From: a virus
Length of the DNA: 28,455 nt
Reading direction: 5' to 3' (one strand)
Virus record (IMG/VR): IMGVR_UViG_3300032073_002705
Span: 1 to 28,455 of that record
Each line of letters opens with the position of its first letter. Position 1 is the first letter of the stretch. Under the pieces are notes generated by a model. It made no database searches. It had not been told where the DNA came from and saw only the letters and a list, made by a program, of their open reading frames with translations. The position numbers were made by a program, and so were the translations under genes. Of the stretch, positions 21,147-28,455 are shown piece after piece.

Positions 21147-21529
21147 TGAAACTGACTGAATACTTGAACGCGATTAATCATAGTAAAGATCCTCTTATGG
21201 ATGGTGATGATCTCGCAGAGAAAAAGTATGCACCCTTCGTGGTTAATAGGTGTTTATCATATTTTCCTGACACAGTACTACATGCAAATCATATGAACTT
21301 TCACCATATGGCAGACAAGAAGTGTCAGTTTGATTATTTCGTAGGTGCTATTCGTAAGAGAAAGCGATTCAGTAAATGGCTTAAGAACGAAACTGAATCG
21401 GATCTTGAAGTGGTGAAGAAGCACTATGGATATTCAAACGCACGGGCAAGGGAAGTTATGGATATGCTAACACCAGACAACATTGCAGAAATAAGAAGTA
21501 GGTATGGAGAATGCCCTGAAATGAAATAA
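21146..21529 (+). CDS. 62: Clamp loader small subunit gp62
   Basis: Gp62 is the single non-ATPase subunit of the T4 clamp loader. The 127-residue sequence matches its central conserved part: YAPFVVNRCLSYFPDTVLHANHMN (T4: [21 protein letters not shown]), then KCQFDYFVGAIRKRKRFSKWLK (T4: [20 protein letters not shown]), then a C-terminal helical part. It is shorter than T4 gp62 (187), which is common in marine relatives. ATG 21146 shares a base with the preceding stop (TGATG); the in-frame TTG at 21143 is less likely. Confidence 0.92.
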   Translation: MKLTEYLNAINHSKDPLMDGDDLAEKKYAPFVVNRCLSYFPDTVLHANHMNFHHMADKKCQFDYFVGAIRKRKRFSKWLKNETESDLEVVKKHYGYSNARAREVMDMLTPDNIAEIRSRYGECPEMK

Positions 21530-21531
21530 AC

Positions 21532-21539
21532 TATAAATA
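21532..21539 (+). promoter_or_regulatory. T4-type late promoter (TATAAATA) before regA
   Basis: A perfect TATAAATA lies two bases after the gene 62 stop and 37 bases before the regA ATG. It sits inside AACTAT-AA-ATAGTT, a small inverted repeat. It would give late transcripts of regA running into the downstream glycosyltransferase cassette. A TATAAT at 21556-21561 has no matching -35 and was not called. Confidence 0.75.
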
Positions 21540-21575
21540 GTTATGTCAGAAATGATATAATGAAAGAGAAGTACT

Positions 21576-21980
21576 ATGACAAATGAGGACATTTTTAGAG
21601 GACTGGGCGTCGAAATAACCCTGAAAGAAAAAGATGATTTCTTGAAGGTACGTGAAACCCTTACCCGAATCGGGATCTCGTCAAGAAAAGAAAATAAACT
21701 ATTTCAGTCGTGTCATATCTTGCACAAGCGAGGTAGGTATGCTATAATGCATTTCAAAGAGTTATTTTCTCTTGATGGATTAGATACAGATATATCTCAG
21801 AACGATGTTGCAAGACGAAACACTATAGCAAGTCTTCTAGAAGAGTGGGGGTTGCTAGAGATAGTTGACGAAGAAACCGACGAGGATCAGTATGCAGGTT
21901 TAGGGCAAATAAAAATCATTCCCTTCAAGGAGAAAGATGATTGGGAATTGATTCCTAAATACCATATAGGAAACAGTTAA
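21576..21980 (+). CDS. regA: RegA translational repressor
   Basis: RegA binds the initiation regions of early phage mRNAs and blocks their translation, in T4 including genes 44, 45 and regA itself. The 134-residue product aligns closely with T4 RegA (122): VEITLKEKDDFLKVRETLTRIGIS, then LFQSCHILHKRGRYAIMHFKELFSLDG, then VARRNTIASLLEEWGLLEIV, then WELIPKYHIGN at the end. There is a 10-residue N-terminal extension relative to T4 (MTNEDIFRGLG). It stands after gene 62 as in T4; the polymerase gene 43 expected next is not in the window, displaced by the glycan cassette. Confidence 0.96.
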   Translation: MTNEDIFRGLGVEITLKEKDDFLKVRETLTRIGISSRKENKLFQSCHILHKRGRYAIMHFKELFSLDGLDTDISQNDVARRNTIASLLEEWGLLEIVDEETDEDQYAGLGQIKIIPFKEKDDWELIPKYHIGNS

Positions 21981-21996
21981 GAAAGATTATTTTATT

Positions 21997-22647
21997 ATGC
22001 AAACATTAGTGATCAGTTTCTATAGTGACATAGAAGACAACACTTATTATAGTGATCATGGAAAGAGACTACAGAAAGAACTAGACTCTTTTGCCATACC
22101 TTGTAATATAGAGCATAAAGAAAGTCTAGGTACTTACAGAGACAACTGTCTAAGTAAGCCTAGATTTATACTAGAAAAATTACAACAATATAACAGACCC
22201 TTACTGTGGTTAGATGTTGATAGTAGAGTTCATAAACCACTTGATATATTCGACACCTTTGGAGATGACGTAGATGTAGCAGTGGCGTCTTCTAATGCAC
22301 AATTGTCTGGTGTAAAGGCATCTCCTATCTTCTTCAGGAATAACGACAAAGCAAAGTCTGTATTACATATGTGGATGAGTGCAATTGATAAGATCAAAGA
22401 AGACAATCATCCAGTGTTTGATCATGAACCTTTCTTCGGTGTTTTACATGCACTTGCTCCCTCGATGAACATTGGACTGGTTGGTCCTGAGTTTTGTATT
22501 TGGCCTGGTTATACCAATGAGAATACATGCATCACAATGGGACTCACTGACTCAGACACGAAGAAAGAGAACCTTAGAAAAATGGGTATTGCCGAAGACG
22601 CAATAGAATTTCAATCACCGGGAAATAAATATGACATGGATAGTTAA
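21997..22647 (+). CDS. Glycosyltransferase-like protein (GT-A, DxD)
   Basis: This 216-residue protein resembles nucleotide-diphospho-sugar transferases of the GT77-like type. It has a beta strand start (LVISFYSDIEDN), then YRDNCLSKPRFILEKLQQY, and the metal-binding LLWLDVDSRVHKP with D73-V-D75. A central acceptor region follows, with FDHEPFFGVLHAL and a Pro/Gly-rich end. No membrane segments are present. It begins 16 bases after regA with TTTTATTATG at the start and no strong ribosome-binding site, and it overlaps the next gene by 17 bases. It is the first gene of the glycan cassette. The specific sugar and acceptor cannot be told. Confidence 0.72.
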   Translation: MQTLVISFYSDIEDNTYYSDHGKRLQKELDSFAIPCNIEHKESLGTYRDNCLSKPRFILEKLQQYNRPLLWLDVDSRVHKPLDIFDTFGDDVDVAVASSNAQLSGVKASPIFFRNNDKAKSVLHMWMSAIDKIKEDNHPVFDHEPFFGVLHALAPSMNIGLVGPEFCIWPGYTNENTCITMGLTDSDTKKENLRKMGIAEDAIEFQSPGNKYDMDS

Positions 22648-23572
22648 AGGACTACCTTTCAGTAGACATCAATCATCATGCTCGAATACCAAACCAACAT
22701 CATTTTCTTGGGATGATGATATTGATCTTGATGTTGAGTTGTGGGTAGATTATGCACTCGAAGAAGGTGTACACACCCCCCGAGAAAAAAAATATAAGTA
22801 CGCATGGATATGTGAATCCCGTGCTATCCTTCCTTTTCTGTCAAGACTGTATGACACAGACAAAGATGGAAAAAAGATTGTTAATGGAATTACTCCAACA
22901 TTACAGTCGATGATTGATTCTTATGATATCATCTTTACGTGTGACTGGGATCTTATTGCACTTCATGATAAAATCCAATTTACATATGCTGGTAGCACTT
23001 TACCTTGGATTTTTCCTGTTGATCCTTTCGACACTATTAAACTAAAATCTTGTTCGTTTGTTTCGTCCAATAAGAATATGTGTCTAGGACATTCTTATAG
23101 AAAAGACGTATATGATTATATCAAAAAAGAAGATTTGGGTATTGATGTATATGGATCAATTACTGGAGAAGGTTATTTCGGTGCCTGTGACAGGTGTTGG
23201 GAACGAGGGGGAGAAGAAGGATGGATGGACAAACGATCTGCAATCGTTGATTACAAATTCAGTATTGTTATGGAAAATGATTTCTACCCTTCATATTTTA
23301 CAGAGAAGATAACAGATTGTTTTTCTTCCTTTACCATACCGATATACATGGGAACATCTGATCTTTATCGCTGGTTTGATTCAGATGGAATCATACAGGT
23401 ATCTTCGGTTGACGAAATGAAAGAATGTATCAAATATTATAGTGATAACGACCTATGGGATGATCTGTATAAAGAAAAATCATATCATATAAAACAAAAC
23501 TGGGAAAAGGTTCAACAGTTACGGCACCCTGACGACATTATCTTTGCACAAATAAAAGAAGCATCAAAATGA
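22631..23572 (+). CDS. Fucosyltransferase-like glycosyltransferase (GT10 type)
   Basis: This is a 313-residue protein. Residues 208-243 carry the C-terminal nucleotide-binding signature of the alpha-1,3-fucosyltransferase family: YKFSIVMEN, then SYFTEKITDCFSSFTIPIYMG (family pattern F-x-E-N, TEK, P-x-x-x-G). The N-terminal part (~30-200) would be the acceptor domain. It contains a paired Cys motif GACDRCW (~184-190). GDP-fucose as donor is inferred from the family and may not hold for phage members. The gene overlaps the previous one by 17 bases and the next by four (ATGA), so the cassette is one translational unit here. The same signature recurs in the fused protein at 24290. Confidence 0.78.
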   Translation: MTWIVKGLPFSRHQSSCSNTKPTSFSWDDDIDLDVELWVDYALEEGVHTPREKKYKYAWICESRAILPFLSRLYDTDKDGKKIVNGITPTLQSMIDSYDIIFTCDWDLIALHDKIQFTYAGSTLPWIFPVDPFDTIKLKSCSFVSSNKNMCLGHSYRKDVYDYIKKEDLGIDVYGSITGEGYFGACDRCWERGGEEGWMDKRSAIVDYKFSIVMENDFYPSYFTEKITDCFSSFTIPIYMGTSDLYRWFDSDGIIQVSSVDEMKECIKYYSDNDLWDDLYKEKSYHIKQNWEKVQQLRHPDDIIFAQIKEASK

Positions 23573-24279
23573 AGTATGTGACATTTACTAATATAGGTTC
23601 AATTGAACTTTGTGATAATTTTCTCCAGAGTGTTAGGAATCTTGGTATGGAAAAGGATGTAATTGTATATTGTCTTGATTCAGAATCACAAAGAATCCTA
23701 GAGAGTAAATTTGATTGTGAGTTTAGTCTGTTCGAGAACGATTCAATAGAAGCACCATTTCATATGTACGGATCTCAAGAGTTTAGAAGAGTAACAAAAA
23801 ACAAGATACAAATTATATTAGATGCATTACAGAGTAAAGAAAGTATTGTATATACAGATTGTGATGTTGTTTTTAGGAAATCCCCCACCCAGTTCATTTT
23901 AGATAATGATAAAGATGGTGTTGATATCTTCTTTGCTACTGATGATCCATTTATGAAGATGTGTACAGGATTCATGTATGTCAAAAATACAGAATCAATT
24001 CATAGATTATTTCATGAATACTTCATTCATAACGAAAAGTATGATGAGGTAAAAAACGAACATATGTTTGATCAGGAAATCATAAACGCAATTCTTCAGA
24101 ACAACCAAACGAATATTACATATGGAGTGTATCCACCGCAGTTTGTTAGCAACGGACATATATATTTCAGTGAGTCAAATCAAACAGGAAATGAATATGT
24201 TGTTCATGCTAATTTCACGATGGGAAAAGACAACAAAATCAACAGATTAAAAGGTGCTAATCTTTGGTTCAGTACTTAG
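23569..24279 (+). CDS. Nucleotide-diphospho-sugar transferase (GT77-like)
   Basis: This 236-residue protein begins with a strand MKYVTFTNIGSIELCDNFLQSV. ESIVYTDCDVVFRKSP at 91-106 carries the DxD motif D97-C-D99, and ATDDPFMKMCTGFMYVKNT (~127-145) follows, the layout of the PF03407-type GT-A family. The C-terminus includes FDQEIINAIL and VVHANFTMGKDNKI, a position where these enzymes place a metal- or donor-binding His. It is cytoplasmic, with no membrane segment. It overlaps the preceding fucosyltransferase-like gene by ATGA and ends 10 bases before the fused glycosyltransferase. Confidence 0.8.
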   Translation: MKYVTFTNIGSIELCDNFLQSVRNLGMEKDVIVYCLDSESQRILESKFDCEFSLFENDSIEAPFHMYGSQEFRRVTKNKIQIILDALQSKESIVYTDCDVVFRKSPTQFILDNDKDGVDIFFATDDPFMKMCTGFMYVKNTESIHRLFHEYFIHNEKYDEVKNEHMFDQEIINAILQNNQTNITYGVYPPQFVSNGHIYFSESNQTGNEYVVHANFTMGKDNKINRLKGANLWFST

Positions 24280-24289
24280 AAAGTATATT

Positions 24290-25882
24290 ATGAAAACAGA
24301 AGCAACAATTATTAATGGTCATTATTTATTTGAACCCGGTGTTCTAAAATTTGATAAAGATGTGGAAATACACTGTTGTCGTTTTGGTTCTTCGGCGGCA
24401 AGGGTTAGTGAAGAATGGGAACCAAACTACCCACAACATAATATTATGTTTATGAATCCTCAAGCCTATAAGGTTTTAATTACTAGTACCGAATCATATC
24501 TCTCTCCGAATAGAGAACTTCCGGAAGTTATACTAGCAAACCATAAACAGTACGATCTCGTCCTGACAACCGATCCCCTGATTATTAATAGTTGTGATAA
24601 TGCAGTATTCTTTGGTTATGGAACTACATGGCTAAATCAAGGACACATAGATCATCCGGACGGATTGGGAAAATTCGATGAGGAGTATGTTAGAGAATTT
24701 TGGAACGATAAAGAATTTGGTTTGAGTTTTCTTTGTTCAATACATTCAAGAAAGTCAACCGGATATGATTTGAGAAGAGATCTGTGGATGAACAAGGATA
24801 TGATCAGTATCCCTACGAGTTTTTATGCAAGTCCCAGAAATCCACCACCTCTACCACCTGGTCCTATTGGTGCTGATTTGCTCTTACCAAATGATGATAG
24901 ATCTGTGGTGTTCAATACTCAGTTTTCGTTGTCAATTGAAAATGCAATAGTAGATAATTATTTTACAGAAAAATTAATGGATTGTTTTTTGACTAAAACA
25001 GTTCCAATTTACTATGGATGTCCTAATATTAATTACTTCTTTAACTCAAGAGGAATTATTGATATCACACATGATGCTGATATAGAAACTACTATTAATA
25101 AGTTGAACAACATCAATGAAGAAACATACGAGAATATGCTCCCCTTTATTGAAGAAAACTATGAAAAGGCGTTAGAGTATTGTAAGGATACATTTGCGGA
25201 AAGAGTTAGAATGCAAATTGAAACATCAATGAATCCTGCGGTAAAAAACAACGAAGGTAAGTTGCTCTCTATAGGAATATTATCTCTTGAGGATGATCAG
25301 AGAAAAACATATTTAAATAGATTATTGAATGTATTGAATTCTCAAATGTCAACACAAGACAAACAAGATATAGAAATTATTGTAAATGTTGATGATGGAT
25401 CTAAATCGGTGGGTACAAAGAGAAACGAGGTGCTAGATAATGCATCCGGAAAGTATATCTGTTTTGTTGATGACGATGATATGGTGTCTGATAATTACAT
25501 TGAGAAGATTCTTAATGTTATCAAAGCACACCCGGACGTTGACTCGATAGGATTTACTGGAATGTTCTACACCAATGGCACTCCTCTAATGCATTTTAAA
25601 CATGCAAATGAATATGGTGGTCACTATAAAGACTTTAAAGGCGTTCAGCATAGACCTATAAACCATCTTAATCCAGTAAGACTTGAGATTGCAAAACAAA
25701 TAAAGTTTACAGAAAAGAATTTCGGAGAAGACTCTGATTATTGTGATGCTCTTTTTGATTCTAAGTTAATTAAAAAAGAAGTCATTATAGATGATACTTT
25801 GTATCATTACTTATGGAGTCCTGAAGAGTCCCGAACACATGTAAATGTAAATAGTGCTATACCCGGAGTTACTGACGTATGA
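24290..25882 (+). CDS. Bifunctional glycosyltransferase: GT10-like + GT2 fusion
   Basis: This 530-residue protein joins two catalytic domains. Residues ~1-310 are fucosyltransferase-like, with SLSIENAIVDNYFTEKLMD then CFLTKTVPIYYGCPN at 213-246 matching the GT10 signature. A Pro-rich insertion PRNPPPLPPGPIG lies at 182-194. Residues ~325-530 are a GT2 domain: LLSIGILSLEDDQRKTYLNRLL, then VNVDDGSKSVGTKRNEVLD at 366-384, and FVDDDDMVSDNYI at 392-404 with the metal-binding acidic run. The frame is open without interruption. ATG 24290 is chosen because the in-frame ATG 24254 lies inside the previous gene; the preceding GTATATTATG resembles the initiation decamer of uvsY/45/44. A two-step transfer on the same glycan is inferred. 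Confidence 0.82.
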   Translation: MKTEATIINGHYLFEPGVLKFDKDVEIHCCRFGSSAARVSEEWEPNYPQHNIMFMNPQAYKVLITSTESYLSPNRELPEVILANHKQYDLVLTTDPLIINSCDNAVFFGYGTTWLNQGHIDHPDGLGKFDEEYVREFWNDKEFGLSFLCSIHSRKSTGYDLRRDLWMNKDMISIPTSFYASPRNPPPLPPGPIGADLLLPNDDRSVVFNTQFSLSIENAIVDNYFTEKLMDCFLTKTVPIYYGCPNINYFFNSRGIIDITHDADIETTINKLNNINEETYENMLPFIEENYEKALEYCKDTFAERVRMQIETSMNPAVKNNEGKLLSIGILSLEDDQRKTYLNRLLNVLNSQMSTQDKQDIEIIVNVDDGSKSVGTKRNEVLDNASGKYICFVDDDDMVSDNYIEKILNVIKAHPDVDSIGFTGMFYTNGTPLMHFKHANEYGGHYKDFKGVQHRPINHLNPVRLEIAKQIKFTEKNFGEDSDYCDALFDSKLIKKEVIIDDTLYHYLWSPEESRTHVNVNSAIPGVTDV

Positions 25883-26757
25883 AAAAGGTAATTGCTTTTA
25901 GTTTATGGGGAAACGACCCAATGTATAATGTTGGTGCTATAAAGAATGCTAGTCTTGTTCAGATGGTATATGGTAATTCTTGGACATCTCGGTTTTATTT
26001 AGCAGACGATGTTCCACAGGAAACAATAGAAGAGTTGAATAAAGTTCCAAATACAGAATGTATTATGATGGGATCCCCGAATGATTGGTATGGGACTTTC
26101 TGGAGATTTCTTGCTATAGATGATACTGATATCGCTATGTTTAGAGATACAGATTCAAGAATAACAGACAGAGAGTATGCTGCCGTGAAGCAATGGTTGG
26201 ATAATGATGAATCAGTACATATAATGAGAGATCACCCATATCATTCTGAAACCATACTTGCTGGTATGTGGGGATGTAAATCAAAGGATCTTATTAATCT
26301 TATTAATGAGTTTCAATATAAAAATAACGATTTGCCTACGGTTACTACATTGAAGGAATCTATTGCTCATTGGACTCGATATAAGATTATTGAAGCAACT
26401 ACAGAGGGTGGAGTGCATAACTACAAAGGCAACGATCAGCAATATCTGAGAGAGGTTGTATATCCATGCGTGTATAAATCTTCTTTTATACATGATTCAT
26501 TTACATCGTACAATCCGTGGTCTAATAGAATGAACGACGGCGGGAATATAAGAGCAGAGATGTTCGGATCTGCCGAATTAAACACCGGATTCCCATCATT
26601 GAGAAAACGAAAAGATACCTTAACTATGGGGAAGAGTATAAATGATATTATTGATTGGAATGATTTTGTCGGCCAGGTTTATGACGAGAATGACATACCA
26701 AATGAAGAATACGCACTACTTATAAAAAATATAAGTAAAAAAATTCACCCGAGTTGA
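25879..26757 (+). CDS. Putative glycosyltransferase, DxD-containing, family unassigned
   Basis: This 292-residue protein begins VIAFSLWGNDPMYNVGAIKNASLV and has WRFLAIDDTDIAMFRDTDSRI at 75-95, where R89-D-T-D-S-R fits a GT-A nucleotide-sugar-binding DxD. HIMRDHPYHSETILAGMWGCK (~114-134) follows. A late GGVHNYKGNDQQYLREVVYP segment (~176-195) contains the Asp-Gln pair typical of acceptor or catalytic loops in this type. I recognise the pattern from phage and bacterial polysaccharide clusters but cannot name a CAZy family. It overlaps the fused glycosyltransferase (ATGA at 25879), which supports a shared pathway. Confidence 0.7.
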   Translation: MKKVIAFSLWGNDPMYNVGAIKNASLVQMVYGNSWTSRFYLADDVPQETIEELNKVPNTECIMMGSPNDWYGTFWRFLAIDDTDIAMFRDTDSRITDREYAAVKQWLDNDESVHIMRDHPYHSETILAGMWGCKSKDLINLINEFQYKNNDLPTVTTLKESIAHWTRYKIIEATTEGGVHNYKGNDQQYLREVVYPCVYKSSFIHDSFTSYNPWSNRMNDGGNIRAEMFGSAELNTGFPSLRKRKDTLTMGKSINDIIDWNDFVGQVYDENDIPNEEYALLIKNISKKIHPS

Positions 26758-26780
26758 AACACAAGACAAGGTAACTACAT

Positions 26781-27596
26781 ATGAACAAAGATAAATTATG
26801 CGTGGTTTCTGTTGGAATTGACGGAAGAGAACCATATTCGCAGTTCACAAAAATTCTTCAACAGCAGTCAATTGAAAATGGTTATGATGCAATGGTGTGG
26901 ACAAATGATTTTCCACCCGGTAGTCCTACTCATGATCAAGTTCCTTATGCATTTAAACCTTTTGCAATTCAAGCGGCACGGGATGCAGGATATACTAAAA
27001 TCCTTTGGATGGATTCTAAATGTTATATTCTTTCTCAAGTAACTCCTATAGAAGAAGCACTAGAGAAAGATGGATATTGGTTTGTAGAGGACGGGATGAC
27101 TGTTGGTGAGTGGTGTAAAGATTCTGCACTCCCTCTTTTTGGTATAACCAGAGAAGAAGGATTCGGTATGAACGTAATCGCAGCAAAACATTTTGCTTTA
27201 AATTTTGAACATAAAATTGCTAGGGATTTCTTTGATGCCTATATGGGGTATGCAGTAGATAACGATGGTGAAGCATATATTGGTCCGTGGACAAACGAAA
27301 ACGGAGAAGCATCGACAGATGAAAGAGTCAGGGGACATAGACATGATCAGGTGTGTGGTAGTGTAGTACGACATAAACTTGGTATGAAACTATCACCAAA
27401 TAATGTTGTGGATTGGAGAGACGGATGGAAATACAAAGATGAACCAAATCCACACGGTACATTTGATCCTCTAATTCTTTTTGATGGGTATTTGCACGGC
27501 ACAGCATTAAATTGTACATGTCCTATTTGTTCAGAAGTAAATCCTAAGATTATAAGCGGAGAAATTGTTCCTCCACCCTGTTTTTGGAGACAATAG
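26781..27596 (+). CDS. Putative glycosyltransferase-like protein with Cys-rich tail
   Basis: This 271-residue protein begins LCVVSVGIDGREPYSQFTKIL. KILWMDSKCYIL is at 73-84, where the GT-A DxD would be, but it reads D78-S-K80, so the second metal ligand is missing. This could mean altered chemistry or a metal-independent enzyme. Conserved-looking segments include HDQVPYAFKPFAIQAARDAGY and RGHRHDQVCGSVV. The C-terminus has CTCPICSEVNPK, a CxCxxC group that might bind a metal. The gene starts 23 bases after the previous one with CAAGGTAACTACAT before ATG. It is the last member of the cassette before a gap of 82 bases. The function is inferred from fold-like pattern and context only. Confidence 0.62.
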   Translation: MNKDKLCVVSVGIDGREPYSQFTKILQQQSIENGYDAMVWTNDFPPGSPTHDQVPYAFKPFAIQAARDAGYTKILWMDSKCYILSQVTPIEEALEKDGYWFVEDGMTVGEWCKDSALPLFGITREEGFGMNVIAAKHFALNFEHKIARDFFDAYMGYAVDNDGEAYIGPWTNENGEASTDERVRGHRHDQVCGSVVRHKLGMKLSPNNVVDWRDGWKYKDEPNPHGTFDPLILFDGYLHGTALNCTCPICSEVNPKIISGEIVPPPCFWRQ

Positions 27597-27678
27597 TAAT
27601 GACTAACAATAACCTAATTAAATCAGATACATACTTGAGTGAGAACCTTTAGACGATTTGAAATGAAGGAGATTCGTA

Positions 27679-28455
27679 ATGGAAAAAGTGGTTATCACAG
27701 GCGCACTTGGATATATTGGAACAGAACTCTGTAAAGTATATTCAGGTGAAGCACGATTTAAAAATGTTGTAGCAGTTGATACTAGATTTGTATCAGAGCG
27801 AGTTAAGCAACTCAGGGATTGGGGTATTGACTTTATTCAATGTTCCATCTTAGATGAAGAGTGTATGAAGGATATAGTATCTGATGCTAATGTTGTTATT
27901 CATCTTGCAGGTGTAACAGATGTTGCGTACACTAAGACTGAATCCAATCCAGAGCAAGATGCACTGATTAAAGCCACGGCAATTGATGGCACTAGAAATA
28001 TCATCAATAACATTACAGATGAATGTAAATTAATCTTTCCTTCCACGCATGTAATCTACGAAGGTTTTGAACAAACAAAACTTGATATTTTAGAAACAGA
28101 AGAACCATGTCCCGTTCTTTCTTATGCCAAAGGTAAGGTACAATCTGAAATAGACTTAAGCAACTCGAATAAAAATTATGTTATACTTCGTCTTGCAACT
28201 GTTTGTGGTTTCTCGACAGATACAATGCGTATAAACATTATGCCTAATCTGTTTTCCAAGATTGCATCGCAACAAGGAACTATCAAATTGTTTTCGGGTG
28301 GAGTTCAACTGAAAAGTTTAGTTCCGCTTTTGGATGTTGTCCATTGTATTAAGTTTATGTCAGACAATAAAGATATCAGCAGAGAAACATTTCATCTTTC
28401 AAAAGAGAGCATGACTGTTAAAGATGTTGCCAAGATTTGTAAGAAATATAATCCA
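27679..28455 (+). CDS. NAD-dependent sugar epimerase/dehydratase (3' end outside window)
   Basis: The first 259 codons of a short-chain dehydrogenase/reductase of the extended (UDP-glucose epimerase-like) class are visible. The Rossmann motif is VVITGALGYIGTEL (4-17). The second-strand acidic residue is in AVDTRF, and VVIHLAGVTDV is near 74-84. A catalytic PSTHVIYEG region follows, with S-Y-A-K-G-K supplying the Tyr-x-x-x-Lys pair around residue 149. Such enzymes make activated sugars by C4 epimerisation, dehydration or related steps, so it probably supplies donor sugar to the glycosyltransferases upstream. ATG 27679 follows AAGGAG (27666-27671). The gene runs off the window at 28455 without a stop. 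The 82-base gap before it shows no clear promoter. Confidence 0.88.
   Translation, partial: MEKVVITGALGYIGTELCKVYSGEARFKNVVAVDTRFVSERVKQLRDWGIDFIQCSILDEECMKDIVSDANVVIHLAGVTDVAYTKTESNPEQDALIKATAIDGTRNIINNITDECKLIFPSTHVIYEGFEQTKLDILETEEPCPVLSYAKGKVQSEIDLSNSNKNYVILRLATVCGFSTDTMRINIMPNLFSKIASQQGTIKLFSGGVQLKSLVPLLDVVHCIKFMSDNKDISRETFHLSKESMTVKDVAKICKKYNP

Noticed and set aside
21556-21561. TATAAT before regA as a sigma70 -10 box.
   Set aside because: No -35-like hexamer is found 16-18 bases upstream; the position is occupied by the TATAAATA element.
26721-26728. TATAAAAA near the end of a glycosyltransferase gene as a late promoter.
   Set aside because: It mismatches the consensus, lies within coding sequence in an A-rich stretch, and is over 50 bases from the next start.

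Overview
This window is part of a tailed-phage genome of the T4-like (Tevenvirinae-related, 'marine exo-T-even') group. Every recognisable gene lies on the + strand, packed with short gaps or ATGA/TGATG-type overlaps. The order of core genes, 20-(two prohead core genes)-21-22-23-3-uvsY-uvsW-55-47-46-rnh-45-44-62-regA, is the T4 virion plus replication/recombination core in the arrangement I associate with marine T4-like phages, where genes 23, 3, uvsY and uvsW are adjacent. No photosynthesis genes, tRNA genes, integrase, transposon or CRISPR array are visible. The host cannot be fixed from the sequence; a marine bacterium is the likeliest guess.

Layout. (1) 1-6332, head and tail-completion genes: 3' part of the portal gene (20), two prohead core genes, the prohead protease (21), scaffold (22), major capsid protein (23), a strong UUCG hairpin terminator, and the tail-completion protein (3). 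T4-type late promoters (TATAAATA or one-mismatch variants) precede 22, 23 and 3. (2) 6329-9029, a sigma70-like promoter followed by uvsY, uvsW and an unknown gene. (3) 9105-10098, an inserted glycosyltransferase gene with its own sigma70-like promoter, bracketed by copies of a ~23-bp repeat. (4) 10123-14020, late sigma factor 55 and the Mre11/Rad50-like nuclease 47/46 with a conserved unknown gene between them. (5) 14017-18133, accessory genes: a DNA methyltransferase, a glutaredoxin-glutamine synthetase fusion, an unknown gene and a small carbohydrate-binding-like protein. (6) 18155-21980, the replisome set: RNase H, a small basic protein, sliding clamp 45, clamp loader 44 and 62 with a GroES-like co-chaperonin gene between them, and the translational repressor regA. 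(7) 21997-28455, a glycan cassette of six genes (seven glycosyltransferase-like domains) followed by a truncated NAD-dependent sugar epimerase/dehydratase gene.

How it fits together. The host polymerase would read the sigma70-like promoters early. Gp55 with the gp45 clamp would then drive the TATAAATA late promoters. One of these sits immediately before regA and points into the glycan cassette, which suggests (inference) that the glycosyltransferases are made late and modify the virion or the host surface. The GroES-like protein probably serves capsid folding, as gp31 does in T4.

The most unusual gene is the fusion of a glutaredoxin-like domain to a complete eukaryotic-type (GSII) glutamine synthetase, with all the catalytic residues I can place conserved. 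Other points worth checking are a FucT-GT2 fused glycosyltransferase, a probable AUU start codon for RNase H, and an identical UUAUAUUAUG initiation element at uvsY, 45 and 44 that may be a RegA operator.
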